This document shows positions 7,836 to 16,343 of a DNA stretch of 64,000 bases, piece by piece. The position numbers and the translations under genes were made by a program. The notes under the pieces were generated by a model. It worked only from the letters and a program-made list of their open reading frames with translations, did no database searches and was not told the DNA's origin. Each line of letters starts with the position of its first letter. The stretch's first letter is position 1. The DNA is from Tabrizicola sp. (lineage in GTDB: Bacteria; Pseudomonadota; Alphaproteobacteria; Rhodobacterales; Rhodobacteraceae), in contig NZ_JAEULP010000001.1 in assembly GCF_016792905.1 (NCBI RefSeq), positions 1-64,000 on the forward strand. Direction: 5' to 3'.

Positions 7836-8720
7836 ATGCTGAAACTCTCCGGCGTCATGCCTGCGCTTGTCACGCCCTTCGACGCCAAGGGCCAGATCGA
7901 CTTCAAGGCCTTCGAGAAGCACCTTGTTGCCCTGCGTGCGGCCGGGGTTTCGGGCTGGGTGCCCTGCGGGTCCTCGGGGGAATACAACCTGATGAGCGAC
8001 GATGAGCGCGACCAGGTGCTGCGCTTCGTGAAGGACTTCGCCAAGCCGGGAGAGACACTGATCGCCGGGACCAACGCCCCCTCCACTGCCGGGGTGATCG
8101 CGAACACGCGGCGGGCCAAGGACATGGGCTATCACGCCGTCCTTCTGGCGGTACCGTTCTACACCAAGCCGACGCAGGCCGAGATCATCCGCCATTTCAA
8201 CGCGGTGATCGAGGCGACTGACATGAATGTCGTCCTCTACTCCTACCCCGGCAAGGACGGGGTGGAGATCGAGTATGAGGCGCTGGACGCGCTGGCCGAC
8301 AATCCCCGGATCATCGGGATCAAGGAGTCTTCGGGCGTCTTGCAGCGCGCCATCGGGATTTCGACGCGCTACAAGGGGCGCATCCAGCTGGTGTCGGGGT
8401 CCGACGACATCGCCTGGGACTTCATGCACTGGGGGGCGGATTCGTGGATCTGCGGCCCGGCCAACTGCATGGCGAAGCCGGTCTGCGAGATGGACGCGGC
8501 CTTCCGGGCGGGCGACCATGCCCGGGCGAAGCAGATCATGCAGGCGGTCTGGCCCGCGATGAACGTGCTGGAATCGGGCAAGTTCGTGCAGAAGCTGAAA
8601 TATGGCTGTGAGTTGCAGGGCAACCCGGTGGGCGAATGCCGGATGCCCTTCGGCCCGCTGACCGATGCCGAGAAGGCCGAGTTCGCGGCGGCTATGCGGC
8701 CGATCCTGAACTGGAAATGA
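7836..8720 (+). CDS. DapA/NAL-fold lyase, probable pyrroline-4-hydroxy-2-carboxylate deaminase
   Basis: A 294-residue TIM-barrel protein of the dihydrodipicolinate synthase/N-acetylneuraminate lyase family. The Schiff-base lysine lies in IGIKESSG near residue 162, the conserved tyrosine in VLYSYPGK near residue 135, and the GSSGEYN phosphate/carboxylate loop near residue 46. Next to an FAD D-amino-acid oxidase and a hydroxyproline-type epimerase, the best role is deamination of 1-pyrroline-4-hydroxy-2-carboxylate to alpha-ketoglutarate semialdehyde. A lysine-biosynthetic DapA is unlikely in this setting. The alternative is L-2-keto-3-deoxyarabonate dehydratase (the same fold in Azospirillum), since an arabinose operon is close by. 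A ribosome-binding site GGAAAGGAA precedes the ATG. Confidence 0.75.
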   Translation: MLKLSGVMPALVTPFDAKGQIDFKAFEKHLVALRAAGVSGWVPCGSSGEYNLMSDDERDQVLRFVKDFAKPGETLIAGTNAPSTAGVIANTRRAKDMGYHAVLLAVPFYTKPTQAEIIRHFNAVIEATDMNVVLYSYPGKDGVEIEYEALDALADNPRIIGIKESSGVLQRAIGISTRYKGRIQLVSGSDDIAWDFMHWGADSWICGPANCMAKPVCEMDAAFRAGDHARAKQIMQAVWPAMNVLESGKFVQKLKYGCELQGNPVGECRMPFGPLTDAEKAEFAAAMRPILNWK

Positions 8721-9949
8721 CCACTGTAGTCGTAGGCGCGGGCATCATCGGCACCGCCATCGCGCATGATCTTCAGAAGCGCGGCCGTCAGGTGGTGCTG
8801 GTCGACCGCGATACGCCGGGCATGGGGGCCTCCTTCGGCAACATGGCCAGTATCGCGGTGACGGAGTTCATGCCCGCCTCGCGGCCTTCGGTCTGGCGGC
8901 AGATTCCGGGCTGGATGCTGGACCCGGAGGGGCCGGTGCGGGTGCGACCGTCCTACATGCCGAAGCTGGCGCCGTGGTTCCTGCGCTTTATCGCGGCCTC
9001 GCGCCCGTCCAGGCTGAGGGAGCTGGAGGCGCAAGGGGCGGCCCTCTGTTCGCGGGCACTGGACGATACAATGGCGCTCCTGCGCGAGACGGGGCTGGAG
9101 GACCAGATCAGCGCGGAAGGCTGTCTGTCGCTGTATGCGGACGAGGCCGAGTTCAGGGCCGACCGTGAGCACATCGAAATTCTCGAACGCTTCGGTTTCC
9201 CGCATGAGGTGATCGGGCGGCAGGCGATCAATGCGCTGGAGCCGGAGCTGTCTGACCGGATCGGCATGGCGGTGCTCTTCCCGCAGAATCGGTCGATGAG
9301 GGACCCCTACAGGCTGGTTCTGGCTTTGGCCGAACGGTTTGCGGGGCTTGGAGGCCGAATCGAGCGCGAGGAGGTGGTGGGTTTCACCAGATCCGACGCG
9401 ATGCGGGAGGTGGTGCTGAAGGACGGGCGTCGCCTGCCCGCCGATGAAGTGGTGATCTGCGCCGGGGCGTTCTCGGCCAGGCTTGCGAAGGCGTTGGGCG
9501 AACCGATCCCGCTGGAGACGGAGCGGGGCTATCACACGCAGATCATGGCGCCGGGGATCTCGATGAAGCATTCGATCATCTGGCCCGCGAAGGCGTTCAT
9601 GGTGACGCCGACGGCGGGCGGCATCCGGGTCGGCGGCACGGTGGAAATGGCGGGGCTGGATGCCGCTCCGGACTATCGCCGCGCAAAGGTGACGGTGAAG
9701 CGGGCGAAGGAGGCCCTGCCCAACCTGCGCTGCGAGGCGTTTACCGAATGGATGGGCCACCGCCCTGCCCTGCCAGACACGGTGCCGATACTCTCGGCCA
9801 GCGCGAAGATGAAGGGGCTGTTCTACGCCACCGGGCACGGGCATCTTGGCCTGACCTATGCCGCGACGACGGCAAGGTTGATGGGAGAGCTGATCACCGG
9901 GGCGAAGCCTTCGGTCGATCTGCATCCCTATCGGGTGAACAGGTTCTGA
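8717..9949 (+). CDS. FAD-dependent D-amino acid oxidase/dehydrogenase, probable cis-4-hydroxy-D-proline oxidase
   Basis: A 410-residue DadA-type flavoprotein. The N-terminal dinucleotide-binding motif is VVVGAGIIGTAIAHDL, and the C-terminal FAD contacts lie in MGHRPALPDTVPIL and ATGHGHLGLTYA. ATG at 8717 overlaps the deaminase stop by 4 bp (ATGA), so the two are translationally coupled. In the hydroxyproline route this enzyme oxidises cis-4-hydroxy-D-proline to pyrroline-4-hydroxy-2-carboxylate, the substrate of the preceding gene product. The family assignment is firm; the D-hydroxyproline specificity follows from the adjacent epimerase and deaminase, and another D-amino acid cannot be excluded. 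Confidence 0.78.
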   Translation: MTTVVVGAGIIGTAIAHDLQKRGRQVVLVDRDTPGMGASFGNMASIAVTEFMPASRPSVWRQIPGWMLDPEGPVRVRPSYMPKLAPWFLRFIAASRPSRLRELEAQGAALCSRALDDTMALLRETGLEDQISAEGCLSLYADEAEFRADREHIEILERFGFPHEVIGRQAINALEPELSDRIGMAVLFPQNRSMRDPYRLVLALAERFAGLGGRIEREEVVGFTRSDAMREVVLKDGRRLPADEVVICAGAFSARLAKALGEPIPLETERGYHTQIMAPGISMKHSIIWPAKAFMVTPTAGGIRVGGTVEMAGLDAAPDYRRAKVTVKRAKEALPNLRCEAFTEWMGHRPALPDTVPILSASAKMKGLFYATGHGHLGLTYAATTARLMGELITGAKPSVDLHPYRVNRF

Positions 9950-9959
9950 GGGGGAAGCG

Positions 9960-10976
9960 ATGCGCTGGAGCCGGACGATACAGACGGTGGATGTCCATTG
10001 CGCGGGCGAGATTGGGCGCGTGATCACCGGGGGCGTCCTGAACGTTCCGGGCGTGACGATGGCCGAGAAGCTGCATCACCTGAATACGGTCGACGACAGC
10101 CTGCGCCGCTGGCTGTGTTCGGAGCCCCGGTCGGGCCCGGTGGGGTCGTTCTGCCTTCTGGTCCCGGCCTGCGACCCCCGTGCCGACGTGGGCTTCATCG
10201 TCCTGCAACCGGATCAGGCCCATGCGATGTCGGGCTCGAACGCGATGTGCGCGACGACGGCGCTCTTGGAAACCGGGATGATCCGGATGGTTGAACCCAC
10301 CAGTATGGTGACGTTCGACACGGCGGCGGGACTGGTGGTAGCGACGGCGACTTGCCGGGACGGCAAGGTGGTGAAGGTGACGCTGGACATGCCGCCGGCC
10401 TTCGTCGTGCAGCAGGACGCGGTGATCGAGACGGCGGAATGGGGGCCGGTACGATATGACCTTTGCTTCGGCGGGGTGTTCTACGCACTGGTCGATGTGG
10501 ATCAGATCGGGCTGGCCATCGCGCCCGAGAACGCTCGGGAGCTGGCGACGATCGGGGTGGACCTGCGCAGCAGGATTGCCGCAGTGGAACCTGCGTTGCA
10601 TCCGGTGGTGCCCGCCCTGAACGGGCTGGCCTACGTCATGTTTCGCAGCAACGAAGCGGATGGCACCCTGCGCACATGCACCACCATGCGCCCGGGTCGC
10701 GCGGATCGGTCGCCCTGCGGGACGGGATCGAATTCCAGCATGGCCTCGCGATATGCCCGGGGTTTGGCAAGACCGGGGGATGTCGTCGTGTCACGGTCGA
10801 TCATCGGTGGCGAGTTTGTGACCGAGTTCGTCGAGGAGACCACGGTCGGCCGCTACAGGGCGACACGGAACCGGGTGTCGGGCCAGTCGTGGATCTATGG
10901 GGTCAGCCAGATCGGACTGGACCCGAGCGATCCGTTCCCTACGGGATTCACGCTATCGGACACCTGGGGTGGGTGA
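9960..10976 (+). CDS. Proline racemase-family protein, probable 4-hydroxyproline 2-epimerase (Ser/Cys type)
   Basis: A 338-residue member of the proline racemase family. The second catalytic site is intact (SPCGTGSNSS, Cys253). At the first site the usual MCGHG is replaced by MSGSN, placing Ser91 where the first catalytic Cys normally is. Ser/Cys pairs are known in characterised hydroxyproline epimerases of this superfamily, whereas classical proline racemases have Cys/Cys and trans-3-hydroxyproline dehydratases typically Cys/Thr. It would convert trans-4-hydroxy-L-proline to cis-4-hydroxy-D-proline for the oxidase encoded 10 bp upstream. The start is preceded by GAGGGGGAAG. No transporter for hydroxyproline is seen in the window. 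Confidence 0.78.
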   Translation: MRWSRTIQTVDVHCAGEIGRVITGGVLNVPGVTMAEKLHHLNTVDDSLRRWLCSEPRSGPVGSFCLLVPACDPRADVGFIVLQPDQAHAMSGSNAMCATTALLETGMIRMVEPTSMVTFDTAAGLVVATATCRDGKVVKVTLDMPPAFVVQQDAVIETAEWGPVRYDLCFGGVFYALVDVDQIGLAIAPENARELATIGVDLRSRIAAVEPALHPVVPALNGLAYVMFRSNEADGTLRTCTTMRPGRADRSPCGTGSNSSMASRYARGLARPGDVVVSRSIIGGEFVTEFVEETTVGRYRATRNRVSGQSWIYGVSQIGLDPSDPFPTGFTLSDTWGG

Positions 10977-10988
10977 CAAAGACGGTGG

Positions 10989-12014
10989 CTATGGTGCGGG
11001 GCTGAAGTCGAAGCGCATCAAGTGGCGATAGGTCTGCCCGGGGTTCAGCCGCGCCGAGGGGAATTGCGGGTTGTTCGGTGCGTCGGGGAAGCGCTGGGTT
11101 TCCACCGCGAAGCCGGCGAAGCGGGAATAGCGGGCGCCGACCTTGCCGGGCCCGTTGGCGAAATGCGCGCCGGTGTAGAGTTGGACGCCGGGCTCGGTGG
11201 TGGACAGACGCATCCGGCGGTCCGAGGCGGGGTCGCTGGCGATGAGGCAGGGGCGGAGGCCATCCGCACCGGCAGGGCCGGAAAGACAAAAGTTGTGATC
11301 GAACCCGCCTGGACCGGGAATCGCGGCACCGATGGGGCGGGACTGGCGAAAATCGAAGGCGGTGTTTGCGACCGAAAGAACCTCGCCCGTCGGGATCAGC
11401 TGCGCATCGACGGGAAGGTAGTGGCGGGCTTCGATCTGAAGCTGGTGGTCCATGATGTCACCTGCGCCCTGTCCGGCGAGATTGAAGTAGGCGTGGTTGA
11501 CAAGGTTGACGATGGTTGGGGCGTCGGTGGTGGCTTCCATCTCGATCGTCAGGGCGGCGCCGTCGATCCGGTAGGTTGTCCGGGCCTGAAGGGTGCCGGG
11601 GAAGCCCATCTCGCCATCGGGTGAGGTGGTGGCGAAGGTGACATGGGCGTCGGAGTGGCTGTCGATGGTCCAGTGCTTCTGGTCGAATCCGTGGCTCCCG
11701 CCATGCAGCGTGTTCCGGCCTTCGTTCCGGTCGAGTTGAATGGCCCTGTCATCAAGCGGGAAGCGACCTCCGGCGATGCGGTTGGCATAGCGTCCGCAGG
11801 TGGCCCCGACATAGGTGCCGTGGGCCTGCCAGTCGGAAAGGGTGTCGTGACCGAGGACGATGTCGGCAAGCGAGCCGGTGACGTCAGGTACCCAGAGCTG
11901 GGCCAAACGTGCGCCCCAGGTCAGGAGGACCACGCGGAGACCATTCGGGCCGGTGAGGGTGGCCTGATGAACCGCGAGCCCGTCGATCTGCCCGACCCCG
12001 GTGATCATGGCCAT
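10989..12014 (-). CDS. galM: Aldose 1-epimerase (mutarotase)
   Basis: A 341-residue GalM-family protein. Recognisable elements are the N-terminal NGLRVVLLTWGARL, TCGRYANRI, the catalytic histidine region IVNLVNHAYFNLAG near residue 175, and the C-terminal acid FAGFAVETQRFPDAPNN. It interconverts alpha and beta anomers so that the following 1-dehydrogenase receives the right sugar anomer. The start at 12014 lies 4 bp after the stop of the aldehyde dehydrogenase, with an in-frame ATG at 12008 also possible. It is the last gene of the leftward chvE operon and convergent with the hydroxyproline cluster. Confidence 0.88.
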   Translation of the reverse strand: MAMITGVGQIDGLAVHQATLTGPNGLRVVLLTWGARLAQLWVPDVTGSLADIVLGHDTLSDWQAHGTYVGATCGRYANRIAGGRFPLDDRAIQLDRNEGRNTLHGGSHGFDQKHWTIDSHSDAHVTFATTSPDGEMGFPGTLQARTTYRIDGAALTIEMEATTDAPTIVNLVNHAYFNLAGQGAGDIMDHQLQIEARHYLPVDAQLIPTGEVLSVANTAFDFRQSRPIGAAIPGPGGFDHNFCLSGPAGADGLRPCLIASDPASDRRMRLSTTEPGVQLYTGAHFANGPGKVGARYSRFAGFAVETQRFPDAPNNPQFPSARLNPGQTYRHLMRFDFSPAP

Positions 12015-12018
12015 CTGC

Positions 12019-13524
12019 TCAGGCCCAGTCCGGCGGCAGAAGGGCGTCGGGCATGTTCTGGTAGGCCACGGGACGGAGCCAGCGGCGGATCGACATCGTG
12101 CCGACCGAGGTTGCGCCGAAGTTGGTCGAAGCGGGATAGGGGCCGCCGTGGACCTGTGCGTCCACGACTTCGACCCCGGTGGGGAACCCGTTGGCAAGGA
12201 CGCGGCCCGCCTTGCGTTCGATGACGGGCATCAGGGCACGGGCCAGGTCGGTGTCGGCACCGTCGAGGTGGAGGGTGCAGGTGAGCTGGCCTTGCAGGCT
12301 GCGGGCGATGTCCTGCATTTCGGTCGCGTGGCGGACGCGGACGATGAGACCGAGGGGGCCGAAGACTTCCTCGGCGAGGGCGTGGTCGGAGAGCCAGTCG
12401 CTGCCGGAGACTTCGTAAAGGTAGGGAGTGGCATTGCGAAGGTCGCAGGTAGTGGCGAGGACGGACCGCACGCCGTTGCCCGCCGCGATCCGGTCGCGCC
12501 CCGAGCGGTAGGCTTCGGCGATGCCGTCGGTGAGCATGGTCTGGGGGCCAACCGCGCCGAGGGCGGTCTTGGCGGCCTCGACGAAGCTGTCGGCGGCCTT
12601 GCCGTCGATCACCACGGCTATGCCGGGGTTGGTGCAGAACTGGCCCGCGCCCTGGGTGAGCGACCCGGCCCAGCCTTTCGCGATGGCTTCTCCGCGCGCG
12701 GCGAGGGCGGCGGGGAGGAGGAACATGGGGTTGACCGAGCCAAGCTCGCCGAAGAAGGGGATCGGCTCGGACCGTGCGGCGCAGAGATTGAAGAGCGCGC
12801 GGCCCCCGGCGAGCGACCCGGTGAAGCCGACGGCCTTGATCAGCGGGTGCTGGACGAGGGCTTCGCCGACGTCACGCTTGCCGCCTTGGATGAGGGAGAA
12901 GGTGCCTGGGGGCATGCCGGTGGCACGGATGGCGGCGTCGATGGCTTGCGCCACGATCTCTCCGGTGCCGGGGTGAGCGGAGTGGCCCTTCACCACGACC
13001 GGGCAACCGGCGGCGAGGGCCGAGGCGGTGTCGCCCCCGGCGGTGGAGAAGGCGAGCGGGAAGTTCGAGGCGCCGAAGACGGCGACGGGGCCGATGGGTC
13101 TTTGGACAAGTTTGAGGTCGGGGCGCGGGGCGGGCTGGCGGTCGGGCAGCGCCGCGTCATGGCGGCGGTCGAGCCAGTCGTCTTTCAGGATGTGGTTCGC
13201 GAAGAGGCGGAGCTGCATGGTGGTGCGGCCGCGTTCGCCTTCGAGGCGGGCTGCGGGGAGGCCGGTTTCCTGGGTGCCGATCTCGGTGATTTCGGCGCCC
13301 CGCGCCTCGATCTCGTCGGCGATGCGGTTCAGGAAGGCGGCGCGTTCGGCGCGGGACCTGGCGATGTAGGCTGGAAAGGCGGTTTCGGCGGCTTCGCAGG
13401 CGGCGGCGACATGGGCGGGGGTGCCGATGGAGAACTGGTGCGACGGACCATGCGCGGGGGAAGAGGCGAAGGTCTGGTCGTTTGCGATCCAGTCGCCCGC
13501 GATCAGGTGGTTTCCGGTCAGCAT
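12019..13524 (-). CDS. Aldehyde dehydrogenase, probable alpha-ketoglutarate semialdehyde dehydrogenase
   Basis: A 501-residue member of the NADP-type aldehyde dehydrogenase group that includes known alpha-ketoglutarate-semialdehyde dehydrogenases. Visible are the cofactor segment GPVAVFGASNFPLAFST, the glutamate motif FFGELGSVNP, and the nucleophilic cysteine in GAGQFCTNPG. It oxidises alpha-ketoglutarate semialdehyde to alpha-ketoglutarate, the final step of the non-phosphorylative pentose route and of hydroxyproline catabolism. It sits in the arabinose-type operon 12 bp after the sugar dehydrogenase and also close to the hydroxyproline genes, which lack an aldehyde dehydrogenase of their own. 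The family assignment is strong; the substrate rests on context. Confidence 0.82.
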   Translation of the reverse strand: MLTGNHLIAGDWIANDQTFASSPAHGPSHQFSIGTPAHVAAACEAAETAFPAYIARSRAERAAFLNRIADEIEARGAEITEIGTQETGLPAARLEGERGRTTMQLRLFANHILKDDWLDRRHDAALPDRQPAPRPDLKLVQRPIGPVAVFGASNFPLAFSTAGGDTASALAAGCPVVVKGHSAHPGTGEIVAQAIDAAIRATGMPPGTFSLIQGGKRDVGEALVQHPLIKAVGFTGSLAGGRALFNLCAARSEPIPFFGELGSVNPMFLLPAALAARGEAIAKGWAGSLTQGAGQFCTNPGIAVVIDGKAADSFVEAAKTALGAVGPQTMLTDGIAEAYRSGRDRIAAGNGVRSVLATTCDLRNATPYLYEVSGSDWLSDHALAEEVFGPLGLIVRVRHATEMQDIARSLQGQLTCTLHLDGADTDLARALMPVIERKAGRVLANGFPTGVEVVDAQVHGGPYPASTNFGATSVGTMSIRRWLRPVAYQNMPDALLPPDWA

Positions 13525-13535
13525 GGTCGGTCCTT

Positions 13536-14456
13536 TCAGAAGTCGAAAGCGTCGGTGGTGAGCCGTTCGCCAAGGGTCAGGGCATCGGCGACATGGACCA
13601 TGGGGGAGAGGTCGACGTCCGAAGCCTTGCGGCGCACGAGGTCGGCCATCCGGGCGTAGAGGGCGGGGTATTCGCCCATGATGCTGCTTTCACCCGCCAC
13701 CGGCTTGCCGTCGATCTCCAGCATGTTGCCGCCCATGCGGAGGGCGAGGTGGCTCTTCTCAGTTTCGATCTCGATGTCCCAGGTCTGCGGACCTTCCTGG
13801 CGCCAGTCGAAATCGGCGGTGACGTTGCCGGAGAAGGTCAGTTGCGCGGCAATGGGGGTCTGGCGGTTCTTTGGGAAGTCGAGCCGGGCGGTGGTCATGT
13901 GGACGGGCTGGGGCAGGATTTCGGTCAGGATGGAAAGGGCGTTGATGCCGGGGTCGAAGACGCCCATCCCGCCGGGTTGGAAGACCCAGTCCTGGCCGGG
14001 GTGCCATTTGCGCACGTCCTCGCGCCAGGTGATGTGGGCTTTGCGGATGCTCTTGTCCTTGAGCCACGCCTTCGCGGGCGCGACCGCATGGGCCATCCGG
14101 CTGTGCCAGGTGGCGTATAGGGTGACGCCTTTGGCTTTGGCCTGGGCCTCAAGGGCATGGACCTCGGCGAGCGTCGCGCCGGGCGGCTTTTCCAGCATGA
14201 GGTGGCGCCCGGCGAGGAGCGCGGCTTCGGCATAGGCGAAGCGGGGGACGGGGGGCATGCAGAGCGAGACGACCGGCACGTCGGGGCGTTCGGCAAGGAA
14301 GGCGGCGAAGTCGGTGAAGGCTTGCACGCCCGGGACTTGGCCGTTGCGGCTGACGGTCGCCGCCAGTTCCCAATCGGGGGAGGCATGGATCGCCGGGACG
14401 TGCTGGTCGAGGGCGATCTTGCCGATGCCGACGAGGGCGATCTTGGTGCGGGTCAT
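13536..14456 (-). CDS. Gfo/Idh/MocA-family dehydrogenase, probable L-arabinose/D-galactose 1-dehydrogenase
   Basis: A 306-residue oxidoreductase. The N-terminal Rossmann motif is VGIGKIALDQHVPAI and the catalytic lysine motif EKPPGATLAEVHAL near residue 89; the C-terminal Gfo/Idh domain includes FDPGINALSIL. Length and fold match the Gfo/Idh-type L-arabinose (D-galactose) 1-dehydrogenase of Azospirillum, which forms the 1,4-lactone. Placement between the sugar-acid dehydratase and the semialdehyde dehydrogenase supports this reading. No lactonase gene is present in the operon, so the lactone would open spontaneously or by an enzyme encoded elsewhere. Confidence 0.78.
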   Translation of the reverse strand: MTRTKIALVGIGKIALDQHVPAIHASPDWELAATVSRNGQVPGVQAFTDFAAFLAERPDVPVVSLCMPPVPRFAYAEAALLAGRHLMLEKPPGATLAEVHALEAQAKAKGVTLYATWHSRMAHAVAPAKAWLKDKSIRKAHITWREDVRKWHPGQDWVFQPGGMGVFDPGINALSILTEILPQPVHMTTARLDFPKNRQTPIAAQLTFSGNVTADFDWRQEGPQTWDIEIETEKSHLALRMGGNMLEIDGKPVAGESSIMGEYPALYARMADLVRRKASDVDLSPMVHVADALTLGERLTTDAFDF

Positions 14457-14504
14457 GGGATCGTCTCATTTCTTGCTGCGTCGGAAGCGGGGTCGGTGTG
14501 GCTC

Positions 14505-14544
14505 CCCCTCACCCCATCCCTCTCCCCCGAGGGGAGAGGGGGCG
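14505..14544. repeat. GC-rich palindromic intergenic repeat, copy 1
   Basis: A CCCCTCACCCC tract leads into a hairpin with a perfect 10-bp stem (14518-14527 with 14531-14540, loop CGA). The same block, a C-rich lead followed by a CCCTCTCCC/GGGAGAGGG hairpin, recurs at 31459-31494 in the same orientation. It fills the space between the sugar dehydratase and the Gfo/Idh gene inside the operon, where it may act as an mRNA hairpin. Confidence 0.7.
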
Positions 14545-14588
14545 TCTGGGCGTAGCGTTGGTCGCCGTGACGAACGCTGCGCAACTTA

Positions 14589-16331
14589 TCAATGGCTCTC
14601 CCGGGCCACCGCGTTGCCCCGGCAGCCGACGAGGAAGTCCATGTCGGCGCCCTTGTCGGCACCCTGGACGTGGTCGTGGTAGAGCTTGGCGTAGCCTCCG
14701 GTCGGGGGCTCGACGGCGGGTTTCCAGGCGGCGAGGCGGGCTTTCAGTTCCGCGTCCGTGATGTCGAGGTGCAGGCGGCGGTTGGCGACGTCAAGCTCGA
14801 TGAAATCGCCCGACCGCACCACCGCCAGCGGACCGCCGCGCGCAGCTTCGGGCGAAGTGTGGAGAACCACGGTGCCATAGGCGGTACCGGACATGCGGGC
14901 ATCGGAAATGCGGACCATGTCGGTGATACCCTTGCGCAGGACTTTCGGCGGCAGGCCCATGTTTCCAACCTCTGCCATGCCGGGATAGCCGCGCGGGCCG
15001 CAGTTCTTCATCACCATCACGCAGGTTTCGTCGATATCCAGAGTCTCGTCCTCGATCCGGGCCTTGTAGTCGTCGATATCCTCGAACACGACAGCGCGGC
15101 CCCGGTGCTGCATCAGGGCTGGCGTCGCGGCGGAGGGTTTCAGGACCGCGCCATCGGGGGCGAGGTTGCCCTTGACCACAACGATGCCGCCGGACTGGGT
15201 GAGGGCCTTGTCGGCGGGAAGGATCACGTCGTCATTGTCGATGCGGGCATCCTTGACCTCATCCCAGACGCCGCCACCGGACACGGTCAGCGCGTCCTTG
15301 TTCAGGAGGCCGGCTTCGCCGAGGCGTTTGATCACGGCGGGAAGGCCTCCGGCGTAGAAGAATTCCTCCATCAGGTATTTGCCCGAGGGCATCAGATTGA
15401 CCACGGTCGGCACGTTGCGGCCCCAGTCGTCCCAGTCGTTCAGCGTCAGCGGCACGCCGATCCGCCCCGCGATGGCGAGGAGGTGGATGACGGCGTTGGT
15501 CGAGCCACCGATGGCGGCATTGGTGCGGATCGCGTTCTGGAAGGCCTGGCGGGTGAGAATGTCGGAGGGTTTCAGGTCGTCCTTCACCATCTGGACGATG
15601 CGCCGCCCGGTCAGTTGCGCCATGACGCGGCGGCGGCTGTCGACAGCCGGGATCGCGGCATTGCCGGAGAGGGTCATGCCCAGCGCTTCGACCATGGAGG
15701 CCATCGTGGAAGCGGTGCCCATGGTGTTGCAGGAGCCGGGGGAACGCGACATCGAGGCTTCGGCCTCGACGAATTCCTCGGCAGTCATTTCGCCCGCCTT
15801 CACCGCCTCGGAGAATTTCCAGAGATGGGTGCCCGAGCCGACCCGTTCGCCCCGGTAATAGCCGTTCAGCATCGGGCCGCCGGAGACCATGATGGTCGGC
15901 AGGTCAACGCTGGCCGCGCCCATCAGGAGCGAGGGCGTCGTCTTGTCGCAGCCGACGAGGCAGACGACTCCATCCATCTGCTGTCCGCGGATGGTTTCCT
16001 CGACCGCCATGGCGGCGAGGTTGCGGAACATCATCGCGGTGGGGCGGAAGCCGGATTCGCTGACGCTGAAGACGGGGACGATGACGGGGAAGCCTCCTGC
16101 CTCATACACGCCATGCTTCACCCGTTCGGCAAGGTCGTTCAGGTGGGCGTTGCAGGGGTTGAGTTCGCTGAACGTATTCAGGATGCCGATCACCGGGCGG
16201 CCGTCGAACAGGTCGGCGGGGAGACCCTGATTCTTCATCCAGGAGCGGTGATAGATCGCGTCCTTCGAGGTGCCCGCGAACCATTCCTGCGAGCGCAGTT
16301 TCCGGGGCCACTTGGCGGGTTTGAAGGTCAT
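14589..16331 (-). CDS. IlvD/Edd-family sugar-acid dehydratase, probable L-arabinonate dehydratase
   Basis: A 580-residue dehydratase. Cysteines that bind the iron-sulfur cluster are present in NPCNAHL near residue 59, VGCDKTTP near residue 127 and SPGSCNTMGTAS near residue 199, the pattern of the IlvD/Edd superfamily. Its size and the pentonate-type neighbourhood favour L-arabinonate (or D-galactonate/D-fuconate) dehydratase, producing 2-keto-3-deoxy-L-arabonate, rather than branched-chain dihydroxyacid dehydratase or phosphogluconate dehydratase. It lies 12 bp downstream of gguC in the same operon. The exact aldonate cannot be settled from sequence alone. Confidence 0.85.
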   Translation of the reverse strand: MTFKPAKWPRKLRSQEWFAGTSKDAIYHRSWMKNQGLPADLFDGRPVIGILNTFSELNPCNAHLNDLAERVKHGVYEAGGFPVIVPVFSVSESGFRPTAMMFRNLAAMAVEETIRGQQMDGVVCLVGCDKTTPSLLMGAASVDLPTIMVSGGPMLNGYYRGERVGSGTHLWKFSEAVKAGEMTAEEFVEAEASMSRSPGSCNTMGTASTMASMVEALGMTLSGNAAIPAVDSRRRVMAQLTGRRIVQMVKDDLKPSDILTRQAFQNAIRTNAAIGGSTNAVIHLLAIAGRIGVPLTLNDWDDWGRNVPTVVNLMPSGKYLMEEFFYAGGLPAVIKRLGEAGLLNKDALTVSGGGVWDEVKDARIDNDDVILPADKALTQSGGIVVVKGNLAPDGAVLKPSAATPALMQHRGRAVVFEDIDDYKARIEDETLDIDETCVMVMKNCGPRGYPGMAEVGNMGLPPKVLRKGITDMVRISDARMSGTAYGTVVLHTSPEAARGGPLAVVRSGDFIELDVANRRLHLDITDAELKARLAAWKPAVEPPTGGYAKLYHDHVQGADKGADMDFLVGCRGNAVARESH

Positions 16332-16343
16332 GACGCGGACTCC

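Noticed and set aside
7836-8720. Lysine-biosynthetic dihydrodipicolinate synthase (dapA)
   Set aside because: Coupling by overlap to a D-amino-acid oxidase and proximity to a hydroxyproline-type epimerase point to a catabolic deaminase.
14589-16331. Dihydroxyacid dehydratase IlvD of branched-chain synthesis
   Set aside because: The gene is inside a sugar uptake/oxidation operon and its length and Cys spacing fit pentonate dehydratases.
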